41,312 nt of DNA from Psychrobacter sp. UBA3480 (GCF_002377945.1 NZ_DFQV01000008.1:1-41312), one strand, 5' to 3'. Positions 1 through 8,815 are shown, counted from the stretch's first letter. Program-made: numbers and translations. Notes: a model not told the origin generated them from the sequence alone.

Positions 1-165
1 ATCGAGTACTACACCAATGACAAGCAGCAGCGCGCTAACATTGAGTCTGTTGTACTAGAAGACCAAGTAGTAGATTACTTGATCGCACGAGGTAAAGTAA
101 CTGACAAAGAAGTTAGCTACCAAGACTTGCTAGCTGCTCAGCAACAACAGCAGCAAGCAATGTAA
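1..165 (+). CDS. tig: Trigger factor, C-terminal end (partial)
   Basis: Frame 1 is open from the window edge to a TAA at 163-165 and encodes 54 residues with the helical C-terminal character of trigger factor ([20 protein letters not shown]), followed by a glutamine-rich tail ending QQQQQQAM. Trigger factor is the ribosome-bound peptidyl-prolyl isomerase and chaperone. The identification rests on this short C-terminus and on the presence of clpP and clpX further along the same strand, since tig-clpP-clpX is a conserved order in gammaproteobacteria. Here a urease cluster lies between tig and clpP. The start and most of the gene are outside the window. Confidence 0.82.
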   Translation: MEYYTNDKQQRANIESVVLEDQVVDYLIARGKVTDKEVSYQDLLAAQQQQQQAM

Positions 166-216
166 TTGATACGACAAGCTGTCTTTTTAGATATGCTGTA
201 GTCGGTTATCAAAACT

Positions 217-256
217 AAAATGCGCCCCCGACCTTTTGATCGGGGGCGCATTTTTT
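217..256. terminator. Bidirectional rho-independent terminator between tig and hupE
   Basis: A perfect 15-bp stem (217-231 with 240-254) encloses an 8-base loop. Its core is a GC run (GCGCCCCCG) flanked by A and T tracts on both sides. It can end transcription of tig from the left and of the urease cluster from the right. Confidence 0.93.
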
Positions 257-318
257 ATGGCGTTCGCTAGCTAAGTAAGTTCAGCAACAAACATCGTACT
301 TGTACTATAAAGCGCGCT

Positions 319-1071
319 TTACACCAAAACAGGTGCGAATACAGCACTCAATCCTAGCAGCACTAGCCCGCGCTGTAACCATAAGCTATCACTAAAGCGT
401 TGCTGCAACTGCTGACTAATCAGCGTACCAACTGCATATAGTGCTAGCATCGTGACCATCATCCCTGTATAAAAACCTAGCTGACCGCTTACACCGACAT
501 TCGCTGGTACTTCCATCGCATGTGCCATGCCATGAAATACTGCCAGACCACCAAAGCCAAATAGTGACACCTGCTGAATACTTGGCGTGCGTGCTGTATG
601 AGTCTGGGCAGAGAACGCTTCTTGTCTGCTTTTCTGGCTCATCAAGACCATAGCCAATACGACCACCGACAGTGATATGGCCACTTCAATCAACCCAGAT
701 GATGCAGCAAACCCAACACCGCCAATCAGCACGCCAGCCGTGCCCAATATCGCGCCTAATGACAATCCTGCCGTCAACGACATCATGCCTAAGCGCTGCT
801 TTTGTAGCCCATAAAACAACATGCCCATACCGACTGCCAAAAACAGATGATCAAAGCCAGTCACTGGATGCATCAGTCCTGCTTGCAACGTGCCTAAAAA
901 CGATGGCGCTTGCGCGGTAGTTGAGTGAATATGACCTGAATGCGCCTGCGCCAGTGATGGTAGTATTAGTGAGGTCATCATCACAGCCAAACCAGACATG
1001 ATATGACGAGCTGAGAGCACTTGTGAAAAGCGAGAGCTTTCGGTGTGAAGACCTTTTGTACACTGTGTCAT
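319..1071 (-). CDS. ureJ: HupE/UreJ family nickel permease
   Basis: This 250-residue polytopic membrane protein belongs to the HupE/UreJ family, whose members transport nickel for urease or hydrogenase. After a hydrophobic stretch at about residues 25-43 ending in AQA comes a histidine motif (HSGHIH). The family signature follows (MHPVTGFDHLFLAVGMGML), with His and Asp residues expected to bind nickel, and then about five more hydrophobic segments. The ATG at 1071 has AAGG nine bases upstream; a second ATG at codon 25 would give a more standard signal peptide length. It is the last gene of the urease cluster, 50 bases after ureG and co-directional, which supports a nickel supply role. No other nickel or urea transporter is present in the window. 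Confidence 0.86.
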   Translation of the reverse strand: MTQCTKGLHTESSRFSQVLSARHIMSGLAVMMTSLILPSLAQAHSGHIHSTTAQAPSFLGTLQAGLMHPVTGFDHLFLAVGMGMLFYGLQKQRLGMMSLTAGLSLGAILGTAGVLIGGVGFAASSGLIEVAISLSVVVLAMVLMSQKSRQEAFSAQTHTARTPSIQQVSLFGFGGLAVFHGMAHAMEVPANVGVSGQLGFYTGMMVTMLALYAVGTLISQQLQQRFSDSLWLQRGLVLLGLSAVFAPVLV

Positions 1072-1121
1072 GCGGATTTTCCTTATTTTTTATATTTTAA
1101 TAGTAAAAGCTCAGCTGTTCT

Positions 1122-1811
1122 TTAGGCAAGCATGCCATGTTCTTTAATAAAGGCGATAATCTCGTCTAGCCCATCACCTGTTTTCATATTGCTAAAGACA
1201 AAAGGTTTGTCGCCACGCATTTTTTTGGCATCGCGTTCCATCACTTCCAGCGACGCACCAACCATTGGTGCAAGGTCAGTCTTATTAATAATCAACAAAT
1301 CCGACTTGGTAATGCCGGGGCCACCTTTACGAGGTATCTTATCGCCTGCAGAGACATCAATGACGTACAAAGTCAAATCAGACAACTCTGGGCTAAATGT
1401 CGCGGCTAGATTGTCACCACCTGACTCAATGATAATCAACTCTAAACCTTCAAAAGTTGCTTGTAACTCAGCAATCGCAGTCAGATTAATAGAAGCATCT
1501 TCGCGGATAGCCGTATGCGGACAGCCGCCCGTCTCTACACCGCGGATACGCTCAGCAGGCATGGCATCATTGCGGGTTAAAAACTCTGAATCTTCTTTCG
1601 TATAGATGTCATTGGTCACCACTGCCATATTGACCGTATCGCGCAAGTTTTGGCATAGCCTTAACGTCAAAGCAGTCTTACCACTACCAACTGGCCCACC
1701 AATACCAAGGCGTAAGCACGATAAGGCAGAAGATGGTTTCTGGCTGTCGCTATCAGTCTGTGCGTCTAATGCAGCGTGAGAGTTTTTTGATTTGAGCGAA
1801 GTTAGAGACAT
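1122..1811 (-). CDS. ureG: Urease accessory GTPase UreG
   Basis: UreG is the SIMIBI-class GTPase that delivers nickel to apo-urease together with UreD, UreF and UreE. The P-loop GPVGSGKT is at residues 39-46, the nickel-binding [11 protein letters not shown] motif at about 95-105 (Cys97, His99) and the NKTDLA guanine-specificity motif lies further on. The 229 residues exceed the usual length of about 205 because some 30 polar residues precede the GTPase core. AGGA lies nine bases before the ATG. The gene is 57 bases after ureF and 50 before hupE/ureJ, consistent with one transcript. Confidence 0.97.
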   Translation of the reverse strand: MSLTSLKSKNSHAALDAQTDSDSQKPSSALSCLRLGIGGPVGSGKTALTLRLCQNLRDTVNMAVVTNDIYTKEDSEFLTRNDAMPAERIRGVETGGCPHTAIREDASINLTAIAELQATFEGLELIIIESGGDNLAATFSPELSDLTLYVIDVSAGDKIPRKGGPGITKSDLLIINKTDLAPMVGASLEVMERDAKKMRGDKPFVFSNMKTGDGLDEIIAFIKEHGMLA

Positions 1812-1868
1812 ATTAATTTCCTAAAACAGTTTGTATATTAACAATTATAAATAGAAATGAAGGTACGG

Positions 1869-2663
1869 TTACGAGCGGAACAACCGGCTGTATTGCTCCT
1901 CATGCATACTCGAGAGGATAGCCAAATTCGGTAAATTATTCGAGATATTAAGCGATTCATAGAGGTCTTGGCATAACTGCTGACAGTCCGACTCTTCACT
2001 CTTATCTAAGGTATTCATAGTATTTATCGATGTGATTAAAGCATCAAAAGCCTGTTGCACATTGTCACTTAGAGCATCGACCTGAGCACCTAGATCGCTT
2101 TGCAATTGCCAAAGAATACGCTGACCCGCCATCTGTCCTAACGGCACTGTCTTAACAGCAGCGAGCACCATGTTCTCTAATTGCGCAAATCCATAAGTAG
2201 TCATTGACTGCGCTAGTGGCAGCTGCCAATGCTGAGCAATATGTGCAAATAGCGGCAAAAATCCATCTTCAGGTATTTCGGCCGGTATGCCAAGACTCAA
2301 TACTTCGTTGAGCCACGACACCATCGCCTGTGCCAACTGCTGCGACTCCAGAACAAACTCTTTACTCTCGAGGCCAGCGTGATAGTCGTGTGCTAGATTT
2401 GCCGCTATCGCTTCACGACCTTGGCTTAGTGCACACATTATTAGCCCTAATACGGGCAGCTCGTAGCCAACCACTGCAAGCGCTAGATAGTCCTGCATAA
2501 ATGTAAGCGTACTGGCTTCATCAGATACAACCCCTGACTCAATCGCTGACTCCACACCTTGCGAATAGGTATAGCTACCAATCGGCAAATTGCTAGATGC
2601 CAGCATCAATAGCTGCCCAAGTTGGGCAGACTGAGTAGGCTGAGCACTGGTATCAACCATCAT
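1869..2663 (-). CDS. ureF: Urease accessory protein UreF
   Basis: UreF bridges UreD and UreG in the nickel-insertion complex and gates GTP hydrolysis. The conserved N-terminal segment is visible (LASSNLPIGSYTYSQGVESA), and the rest is largely helical as expected. At 264 residues it is somewhat longer than the usual 225-240, with a polar region about residues 205-225. Two ATG codons lie side by side (2663 and 2660). The gene start overlaps the 3' end of ureE by 11 bases, indicating translational coupling. The conserved residues of the C-terminal region cannot be checked without an alignment. Confidence 0.95.
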   Translation of the reverse strand: MMVDTSAQPTQSAQLGQLLMLASSNLPIGSYTYSQGVESAIESGVVSDEASTLTFMQDYLALAVVGYELPVLGLIMCALSQGREAIAANLAHDYHAGLESKEFVLESQQLAQAMVSWLNEVLSLGIPAEIPEDGFLPLFAHIAQHWQLPLAQSMTTYGFAQLENMVLAAVKTVPLGQMAGQRILWQLQSDLGAQVDALSDNVQQAFDALITSINTMNTLDKSEESDCQQLCQDLYESLNISNNLPNLAILSSMHEEQYSRLFRS

Positions 2664-3291
2664 TTGAACGACCTACAGGCGCATCATGATGATTATGGCT
2701 ATGTTGATGTCCGTGGCTATGACTTTCATCATGGCTATGACTTTTCTTATGACTATGAGAGTCACTATGCGAATGTGCATGGGAGTGAGAGTGTCCATGT
2801 GAATGCCCTTGGCCCTTTTGATAAGCGCCGGTTTCAGGCTCAAATGGCACTGAGGTAGACTCGATATGTAGACCGAGGTTTTCTAACATTTGTGCAAGTA
2901 CATGATCGTTTTCAAAATACAAGGCATAGCCTGCATCGCCCTGATCAAAACTGTGGTCAAACATCAATGGCACATGACGGTTGCCCAAATGATAAGCGCC
3001 TTTCATTAGTAAAAAGTCATTAGCAGCAGTCACCTTAGTCACGGCTTGTGGCTTGGCGATGACTTGCATCAACTCCCCTGATTCATTGATAAGAACATCA
3101 TCACCTTTCAATACGCCTGTACGAGGTAGGTCAACACCGACTGCCTCACCTGAGACAGTAATGGCTCTAAAGCGGGAATGCTGACGAGTATCAAAGTCTA
3201 ACAACAGATAATCGTCGGCTTGATACTGTTCTGCCAATTGTGCTTTTTGGATATCGCTAAGCGTACTTAAACGGGTATTAAATATTTTCAT
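2653..3291 (-). CDS. ureE: Urease nickel metallochaperone UreE with His-rich tail
   Basis: UreE stores nickel and passes it to UreG. The N-terminal domain is followed by the metal-binding domain with the conserved His in GAYHLGNRH (residue 101). From about residue 163 to 202 there is a tail of alternating His-Ser/Gly/Asp with 18 histidines, a nickel-buffering element like that of Klebsiella UreE. I place the start at the ATG at 3291 (MKIFNTRLS), because the family begins about there. An in-frame TTG at 3321 would add ten residues, but neither start has a strong ribosome binding site. The stop overlaps ureF. Confidence 0.94.
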   Translation of the reverse strand: MKIFNTRLSTLSDIQKAQLAEQYQADDYLLLDFDTRQHSRFRAITVSGEAVGVDLPRTGVLKGDDVLINESGELMQVIAKPQAVTKVTAANDFLLMKGAYHLGNRHVPLMFDHSFDQGDAGYALYFENDHVLAQMLENLGLHIESTSVPFEPETGAYQKGQGHSHGHSHSHAHSHSDSHSHKKSHSHDESHSHGHQHSHNHHDAPVGRSNDG

Positions 3292-3381
3292 AAAAATAAG
3301 GCTCTGTTTACTGTTGCTCAAACTATTAAGGTATAAAACTTAAAATTTTAGAATACTAAAACACTTAGAATAACAAAGTGT

Positions 3382-5571
3382 TTAGAATAAAAAGTAACGC
3401 TGTGCCATGGGTAATACATCAGCTGGCTCGCAGGTGAGTGTCTTACCATCAGCACGTACTTCATAGGTCTCAGGATTGATATCCATATCTGGGCAGTAGC
3501 TGTTAAAGCGCATATCGCTTTTACGAATTTTACGAATACCGTGTACTGGCTGAATGACTTTGGTCAGCCCGAGCTGCTTATCCACTTGTTTGTCGATCGC
3601 CGCTTGCGACATAAAGGTAATGCTAGTTTGGGCAACCGATTTTGGATATGTCGCAAACATAGGACGATAATGCACAGGCTGAGGAGTAGGAATAGAGGCA
3701 TTGATATCACCCATCGGTACCGCAGCGATGAGCCCACCTTTTATAATGCACTCAGGTTTTACCCCGAAAAACTTGGGCGACCATAGCACCATATCTGCCC
3801 ATTTACCCACTTCGATTGAGCCGACCATATCGCTGATACCGTGAGTAATCGCAGGGTTTATTGTATATTTTGCGATATAGCGTTTGATACGGAAGTTATC
3901 GTTGTCCGCGCTTTGGTCATAGTCTGTCAAAGTGATGTACTGTTGCTCATCTTCAATAGTCGCTGTTGCATCTGGCGCTAGATGGCCACGTTGAACTTTC
4001 ATTTTGTGCGCGGTTTGCCATGTACGAATGACCACTTCACCCACTCGCCCCATCGCTTGTGAGTCACTACTCATCATCGAGATAGCACCCAAATCATGCA
4101 AGATGTCTTCTGCGGCGATGGTTTCTTGACGAATACGACTTTCAGCAAAGGCTACGTCTTCAGCAATAGCAGGACTTAGGTGATGACAAACCATCAGCAT
4201 ATCGAGATGCTCATCAATGGTATTTACAGTGTATGGGCGCGTTGGGTTGGTTGAGGAAGGCAGCACATGCGACTCGCCAATGGCCTTTAGAATATCGGGC
4301 GCATGGCCACCGCCTGCCCCTTCAGTATGAAAAGTATGGATACAGCGGTCTTTAAAAGCAGCGAGTGTGCTCTCGAGATAGCCACTTTCATTTAAAGTAT
4401 CGGTATGAATAGCCACTTGCACATCATAGTCGTCAGCGACACTCAAGCAGTTATCGATGGCTTGCGGGGTTGTACCCCAATCTTCATGTAGCTTTAGCCC
4501 TACGGCACCTGCTTCGATTTGCTCAGCAACGGGTTCTGGTACACTTACATTGCCTTTACCCAATAGCCCAATATTCATAGGAATACTATCGGTAGACTTT
4601 AGCATCGAGGCAATGTGATACGCCCCCGGTGTACAAGTAGTAGCGAGCGTTCCTTGAGCTGGCCCTGTGCCGCCGCCTAGCATCGTCGTAACCCCTGACA
4701 TAAGCGCCGTCTCACACTGCTGAGGCGCGATAAAGTGAATATGACTATCGACGCCACCTGCTGTCAGGATTTTGCCTTCACCAGAGATGATTTCGGTAGC
4801 TCCGCCAATAGGAATATCGATGGCAGGCTGGATATCAGGATTACCCGCTTTGCCAATGGCACTGATACGACCGTCTTTGATACCGATATCTGCTTTATAA
4901 ATGCCTGTATAGTCAACGACCAATGCATTGGTAATAACTGTATCGGCAACTTCCGCGCCTAGCAATTGTCCTTGCCCCATGCCATCACGGATGACTTTAC
5001 CACCGCCAAATTTAACTTCTTCACCTTTGATTTCAATAGGCTTGCTGCTACTTTCACCACTTTGTGACGTATTCGCTTGATCAACAGCAGTATCTTTATG
5101 ACTGGTTAAATCTGCTTCAACCTGTAGCCAAAGCTCAGTATCGGCAAGACGGACTTTATCACCTGTGGTAGGACCAAAATGCTCAGCATAAATACGACGA
5201 CTGACTCGCTTCTGCGAAGTAGCAGTTACCTTTTTATCAGTAGTGCTCTCTGATATTTTGTCTGGATGAGCGGCGCCCATAACACGCCCAGCAAAACCAT
5301 ATACATCTTGCTTGCCAGCGTATGCTACCAATTCGACTTCCCGCGATTGGCCCGGCTCAAAACGTACGGCGGTCCCAGAGATAATATTGAGACGAAACCC
5401 CCGAGTCTGCTCTCTGTCAAAACTCAAGGCATCATTGACTTCATAAAAGTGATAATGCGAGCCGATTTGGATAGGTCTATCACCAGTATTACTGACACTG
5501 ATAGTCTGCACCTGTCGCCCTTGGTTTAAGATAATATCGCCATCTTGGATATGGTATTCGCCTGCTTGCAT
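3382..5571 (-). CDS. ureBC: Fused urease beta-alpha subunit (UreB-UreC)
   Basis: This single 729-residue reading frame joins urease beta (about residues 1-103) to urease alpha (about 122-729). Alpha is the catalytic subunit that hydrolyses urea to ammonia and carbamate at a dinuclear nickel site. All active-site residues are present: His277, His279, Lys360 (carbamylated ligand), His362, His389, His415, Cys462, His463 and Asp503, each offset by 143 from Klebsiella aerogenes numbering as I recall it. Between beta and alpha lies a polar linker (about 104-121). A second polar insertion of about 24 residues (157-182) separates the EADLT and GEEVKFGGG segments of alpha. No ATG, GTG or TTG lies near the alpha start, so separate translation is unlikely. 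AAGG lies eight bases before the ATG. Most bacteria have separate ureB and ureC. Confidence 0.96.
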   Translation of the reverse strand: MQAGEYHIQDGDIILNQGRQVQTISVSNTGDRPIQIGSHYHFYEVNDALSFDREQTRGFRLNIISGTAVRFEPGQSREVELVAYAGKQDVYGFAGRVMGAAHPDKISESTTDKKVTATSQKRVSRRIYAEHFGPTTGDKVRLADTELWLQVEADLTSHKDTAVDQANTSQSGESSSKPIEIKGEEVKFGGGKVIRDGMGQGQLLGAEVADTVITNALVVDYTGIYKADIGIKDGRISAIGKAGNPDIQPAIDIPIGGATEIISGEGKILTAGGVDSHIHFIAPQQCETALMSGVTTMLGGGTGPAQGTLATTCTPGAYHIASMLKSTDSIPMNIGLLGKGNVSVPEPVAEQIEAGAVGLKLHEDWGTTPQAIDNCLSVADDYDVQVAIHTDTLNESGYLESTLAAFKDRCIHTFHTEGAGGGHAPDILKAIGESHVLPSSTNPTRPYTVNTIDEHLDMLMVCHHLSPAIAEDVAFAESRIRQETIAAEDILHDLGAISMMSSDSQAMGRVGEVVIRTWQTAHKMKVQRGHLAPDATATIEDEQQYITLTDYDQSADNDNFRIKRYIAKYTINPAITHGISDMVGSIEVGKWADMVLWSPKFFGVKPECIIKGGLIAAVPMGDINASIPTPQPVHYRPMFATYPKSVAQTSITFMSQAAIDKQVDKQLGLTKVIQPVHGIRKIRKSDMRFNSYCPDMDINPETYEVRADGKTLTCEPADVLPMAQRYFLF

Positions 5572-5627
5572 GGTAGCCGCCTTATTTTATAGTGAGCATT
5601 TCAGTGCTATAACAATGGTATACAGCG

Positions 5628-5930
5628 TTACACGATGGGATTATGTACTGTGACCAGTTTGGTGCCATCAGGAAAGGTCGCCTCGATTTGCACTTCATCT
5701 ACCATCTCTGCAACACCTTCCATGACATCATCAGCAGACAAATACGTAGCACCTTCACTCATCAGCTCGGCAACTCTTTTGCCATCTCGTGCGCCTTCCA
5801 TCAGCAGCATACTGATATAGGCGATGGCTTCGGGATAGTTAAGCTTAACACCGCGATTTTTACGACGCTCAGCCACCATACCAGCCGTAAATAGCATGAG
5901 TTTGTCTTTTTCTGTTGGGGTCAGGTGCAT
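5628..5930 (-). CDS. ureA: Urease gamma subunit UreA
   Basis: The 100-residue structural gamma subunit begins [20 protein letters not shown] and ends with the conserved [13 protein letters not shown]. Length and sequence are ordinary for a separate gamma subunit, in contrast to the Helicobacter gamma-beta fusion. AAGGA lies seven bases before the ATG. It lies 118 bases after ureD and 56 before ureBC. Confidence 0.97.
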   Translation of the reverse strand: MHLTPTEKDKLMLFTAGMVAERRKNRGVKLNYPEAIAYISMLLMEGARDGKRVAELMSEGATYLSADDVMEGVAEMVDEVQIEATFPDGTKLVTVHNPIV

Positions 5931-6048
5931 GATGATTCCTTGTTGTACTTATCATTATATTTATAGCAGATTAGAGGTTTTCAAAGCATATGATATCGAT
6001 TAAAAATAGTCGCAATATATCTTAGTTTCACTATTAAAAGTGGCCGTA

Positions 6049-7077
6049 TTAAGTGTCCCAAATACGTGGACGACAAGGCTCAAGTTGCCACCAATGATCT
6101 CGCAAAACTTCTCTCAACTGATAAAACGCTTCAAAACAACCACGTACATCTGAGCCGATGTAGCGGATATTGATCGCTTGGCAATTATGCGTGCAGTAAA
6201 CAGGCAATTGTGCTTGAGCAATGACTTGGCGCAATACTGCTACGGTGTTATCTAGATAGCGGGTTAATGATTGCTTGATAGTTGCTTGGGCTGTTTCGGT
6301 CGATTGCGTAGTCTGTGACGCGGAGAGTGCAAGATTGTCATGTACGTCGCTTAAGCTAGGTACTGCCCAAAACGATCCATAAATATGCTGGTTCGCTAAT
6401 CCTAAATTTGAGGTAAACCAGCGATTTTGCGCTGCCTGTGCCACTCGCTCAGCAACGATAACCTTACCATCTCGGTAGATGTTCAAACCAGTATGATAAC
6501 GCCCTTGCAAAAACTGCTCGTCGTAAGCTTGCCGCCCAAATACGCTAATCTCCCATGTCAGTAAGCTAGATGAATCCGTCAAATCGAAGCGACTCACTGC
6601 ATGCATATTGGCTTCGTTGTAAATAATACTCTCTTGGGGCAGCCATTCTAAACGGGTATGTGCTGCGAGTTTGGCCTGTACATGTTGGCTCGCATAGGCA
6701 GCTATTTCATTTTGACCCATACTTTGGTGAGCATCGTCGCTGCCTAGCGAAGATTTATATTTTTGACTGACACTGTCTTTGCCGTACCATTTACCTGCCC
6801 CTGGTGTGGTGATAACAGCGTGGCTACCACTATCCAAACTTAGGTCTATGGTCAGTGTATCGCCGCCTGCGATACCTGCTGGCGGGTACAACATCAGTAT
6901 GTGACAAATACCCTGCTGTACGCTTGGCTCAGGATACAGAGCACGCTGTACCATTAAGGCACCCGTGTGCTTACGATGATAAAGCCGCGTTTTTGAGTTA
7001 TCAGCCGTACCTTCTTTGGCCGTACTTGTACTGCTAACAGTGTCAAAGCTTAATGCTAAAGAAGAGGCCCAGCTCAT
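6049..7077 (-). CDS. ureD: Urease accessory protein UreD (UreH)
   Basis: UreD binds apo-urease directly and forms the platform for UreF and UreG during nickel insertion. Family motifs are visible in order: RLYHRKHTGALMVQRALYPE, AGIAGGDTL, TTPGAGKWY, EWLPQE, FLQGRY and the C-terminal PRIWDT. At 342 residues it is longer than the usual 270-300. There are about 30 extra N-terminal residues and polar segments around 110-120 and 255-275. It is the first gene of the cluster, and the long region upstream carries the proposed sigma-54 promoter. The ribosome binding site is weak. Confidence 0.95.
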   Translation of the reverse strand: MSWASSLALSFDTVSSTSTAKEGTADNSKTRLYHRKHTGALMVQRALYPEPSVQQGICHILMLYPPAGIAGGDTLTIDLSLDSGSHAVITTPGAGKWYGKDSVSQKYKSSLGSDDAHQSMGQNEIAAYASQHVQAKLAAHTRLEWLPQESIIYNEANMHAVSRFDLTDSSSLLTWEISVFGRQAYDEQFLQGRYHTGLNIYRDGKVIVAERVAQAAQNRWFTSNLGLANQHIYGSFWAVPSLSDVHDNLALSASQTTQSTETAQATIKQSLTRYLDNTVAVLRQVIAQAQLPVYCTHNCQAINIRYIGSDVRGCFEAFYQLREVLRDHWWQLEPCRPRIWDT

Positions 7078-7282
7078 TTTATATACTCATTTACCAATTA
7101 AATATGTTTCAGTATTTTATATAACAGCTATCATTTGCTAACCGTTAAAAACTCTCTTGCCAATCGTTAACTACAGTTCATTCGCTACAGCAATGTCAGA
7201 ATAACAGCGAAGAAATACAGCGTACACCATTTGTCGTGCACAGCGCACCATGATAAATCAAAGCGTCAATATTTTTATTGAT

Positions 7283-7298
7283 ACAAGCATTGTGCCAA
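7283..7298 (-). promoter_or_regulatory. Putative sigma-54 promoter of the urease cluster
   Basis: Read on the minus strand the sequence is TTGGCACAATGCTTGT. The sigma-54 consensus is YTGGCACG-N4-TTGCW, so the -24 box TTGGCAC is perfect and the spacing is exact. The -12 box reads TTGT instead of TTGC, which is the main weakness. Transcription would start near 7271, giving a leader of about 194 bases to ureD. Confidence 0.55.
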
Positions 7299-7337
7299 CC
7301 CTTGATAGCAGATAATCAAATAAAAACCTTAGCAACT

Positions 7338-7350
7338 CAAAACCTTGATT
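7338..7350 (-). promoter_or_regulatory. IHF consensus site
   Basis: The minus strand reads AATCAAGGTTTTG, matching WATCAA-N4-TTR at every defined base. It lies between the proposed NtrC sites and the sigma-54 promoter, where IHF normally bends DNA to bring the activator to the polymerase. Such matches also arise by chance in AT-rich DNA. Confidence 0.4.
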
Positions 7351-7458
7351 TGTCTGCGCTTTTTTTTATTTAACTTAAATGATAAAAATAACCGTATATT
7401 TCTAGCTATTTTCTAAACGTTTTTTGAGCATTATCTATTTATAAAATCAGCAGATATT

Positions 7459-7494
7459 TGCACCAAAACAGTACATTTTGTCCATAACAGTGCA
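7459..7494. promoter_or_regulatory. Pair of NtrC-like enhancer sites
   Basis: The site at 7459-7475 reads TGCACCAAAACAGTACA. It matches 10 of 12 defined bases of the NtrC consensus TGCACC-N5-GGTGCA. A weaker second site at 7478-7494 reads TTGTCCATAACAGTGCA, with 5 of 6 in its right half. They repeat AACAGTRCATTTT at 19-base spacing and lie about 190-220 bases upstream of the proposed urease start. Confidence 0.45.
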
Positions 7495-7842
7495 TTTTTT
7501 AGCGTTATTGTTAGCGCAATACCCTCTGAAGACATTAGATAAGCAAAAATACTAAACGCATAACTATTTGCAGACTTAGTCAGTAAGATAGGTGGATTGT
7601 AGGGCTATTAATCAGGTATTCTATGTTAGAAAGTCAGGTTAAACATGATTTACGCTATTTGTATCGATACAGATACTGTCGATACAGGTACTATCAATAT
7701 CTGTACGACTTGATAATAGATAAGATAGTATTTATCTACTTCTAGACGTATTTTTAGTATAAGTTTCAATATAAGCAATGAGTCCTAGACATATTGGAGG
7801 GTCACTTTTTCAGCTATTTTATGCACAAACCCGTTTTATAGG

Positions 7843-7869
7843 CTTGAATAGTGAGCGCAGCCCCCTTAT
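7843..7869 (+). promoter_or_regulatory. Putative sigma-32 heat-shock promoter of clpP
   Basis: CTTGAA at 7843-7848 is followed after 12-13 bases by CCCCCTTAT at 7861-7869. The sigma-32 consensus is CTTGAAA-N12-15-CCCCATNT. It is about 85 bases upstream of the clpP start, in the right orientation, and clpP is a heat-shock gene in Escherichia coli. Confidence 0.6.
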
Positions 7870-7953
7870 AAACAACCCATTAGTCAAAAACTACTAGACA
7901 ATAAAATCATTCAATCCATTTTTATTTTATACATTTATCGATAGGACTTTTCT

Positions 7954-8628
7954 ATGACAGATTATGATCGCATCACTGCCAACCCGCATTTTGATATGCT
8001 GATGAGTGCGCACAAAGAAGTACAGACCACACAAGCGGCTTTAGTACCTATGGTGGTTGAACAGTCCTCACGCGGTGAACGCTCGTTTGATATTTTTTCA
8101 CGTCTATTACGTGAGCGTGTTATCTTTTTAACCGGTCAGGTCGAAGACAACATGGCTAACCTTATCGTTGCCCAGTTGCTATTTTTAGAAGCTGAAAACC
8201 CTGACAAAGATATCCATTTGTATATCAATTCACCAGGTGGCTCAGTAAGCGCTGGCTTGGCTATTTTTGATACCATGAACTTCATCAAACCTGAAGTATC
8301 TACTATCTGTATGGGCGGTGCTTACAGCATGGGTTCATTCCTATTGGCCGCTGGTCAAAAAGGCAAGCGTTATTCACTTGCTAATGCTCGCGTTATGATT
8401 CACCAGCCTTCAGGCGGCGCGCAGGGTCAAGCAACAGATATCGAAATTAATGCTCGTGAAATCCTTAAAACTCGTGCACGTCTAAATAGTATCTTAGCTG
8501 AGCGCACTGGTCAGCCAGTAGAGAAAATCGAAAAAGACGTTGAGCGTGATTATTGGTTAGATGCACAAGAAGCCAAAGAGTATGGTTTGGTTGACGAAGT
8601 ATTAGAGCGTCGTCCTGAATCTTTGTAA
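7954..8628 (+). CDS. clpP: ATP-dependent Clp protease proteolytic subunit ClpP
   Basis: ClpP is the serine peptidase that forms a tetradecameric chamber and degrades proteins unfolded by ClpX or ClpA. The 224 residues contain the catalytic triad Ser125 (in GAYSMGS), His150 (MIHQPSGG) and Asp199 (ERDYWLD). The spacings of 25 and 49 residues are the same as in E. coli ClpP. About 30 N-terminal residues precede the core and include the propeptide region. The gene is followed by clpX on the same strand after 187 bases. A sigma-32-like promoter lies upstream. Confidence 0.98.
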   Translation: MTDYDRITANPHFDMLMSAHKEVQTTQAALVPMVVEQSSRGERSFDIFSRLLRERVIFLTGQVEDNMANLIVAQLLFLEAENPDKDIHLYINSPGGSVSAGLAIFDTMNFIKPEVSTICMGGAYSMGSFLLAAGQKGKRYSLANARVMIHQPSGGAQGQATDIEINAREILKTRARLNSILAERTGQPVEKIEKDVERDYWLDAQEAKEYGLVDEVLERRPESL

Positions 8629-8815
8629 TCTAAGCATTAAAGTGATGCCTCTTCATTGAGAGTGCAATCATAAGACCTTTTATAGTTTATTTGCCGTACA
8701 GTAAACCGTTATCAATGTCATACCTGATCTATTAAAAGGTATGACCATTGAATGAATACGATAGTTGACATACTACAAATAAACTAACCAGTTTTAAATT
8801 TTAGGAGCGCCTTTT

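Larger units (their letters stand above)
7078..7953. other. Long divergent intergenic region, ureD / clpP
   Basis: These 876 bases without a gene separate the divergent urease cluster and clpP. From left to right they hold a leader for ureD (7078-7270), a sigma-54-like promoter (7283-7298, minus), an IHF consensus (7338-7350), two NtrC-like sites (7459-7494), a cluster of direct and inverted repeats around 7660-7710, and a sigma-32-like promoter for clpP (7843-7869). The remainder is AT-rich with no coding signal that I can see. Confidence 0.8.

Noticed and set aside
1132..1605. Plus-strand 157-codon frame
   Set aside because: It is antisense to ureG, and its length follows from the codon use of that gene.
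2622..2858. Plus-strand frame of 78 codons rich in His, Asp and Tyr
   Set aside because: It is the antisense shadow of the repetitive UreE His tail; the reverse frame has family motifs and operon context.
5190..5270. Independent start codon for a separate urease alpha subunit
   Set aside because: The Val codons in the linker are GTA and GTC, and there is no Met between residues 98 and 198 of the fusion, so no plausible start was found.
7660..7710. Short CRISPR-like array
   Set aside because: Only two 15-bp units, directly adjacent without spacers, and no cas genes in the window.
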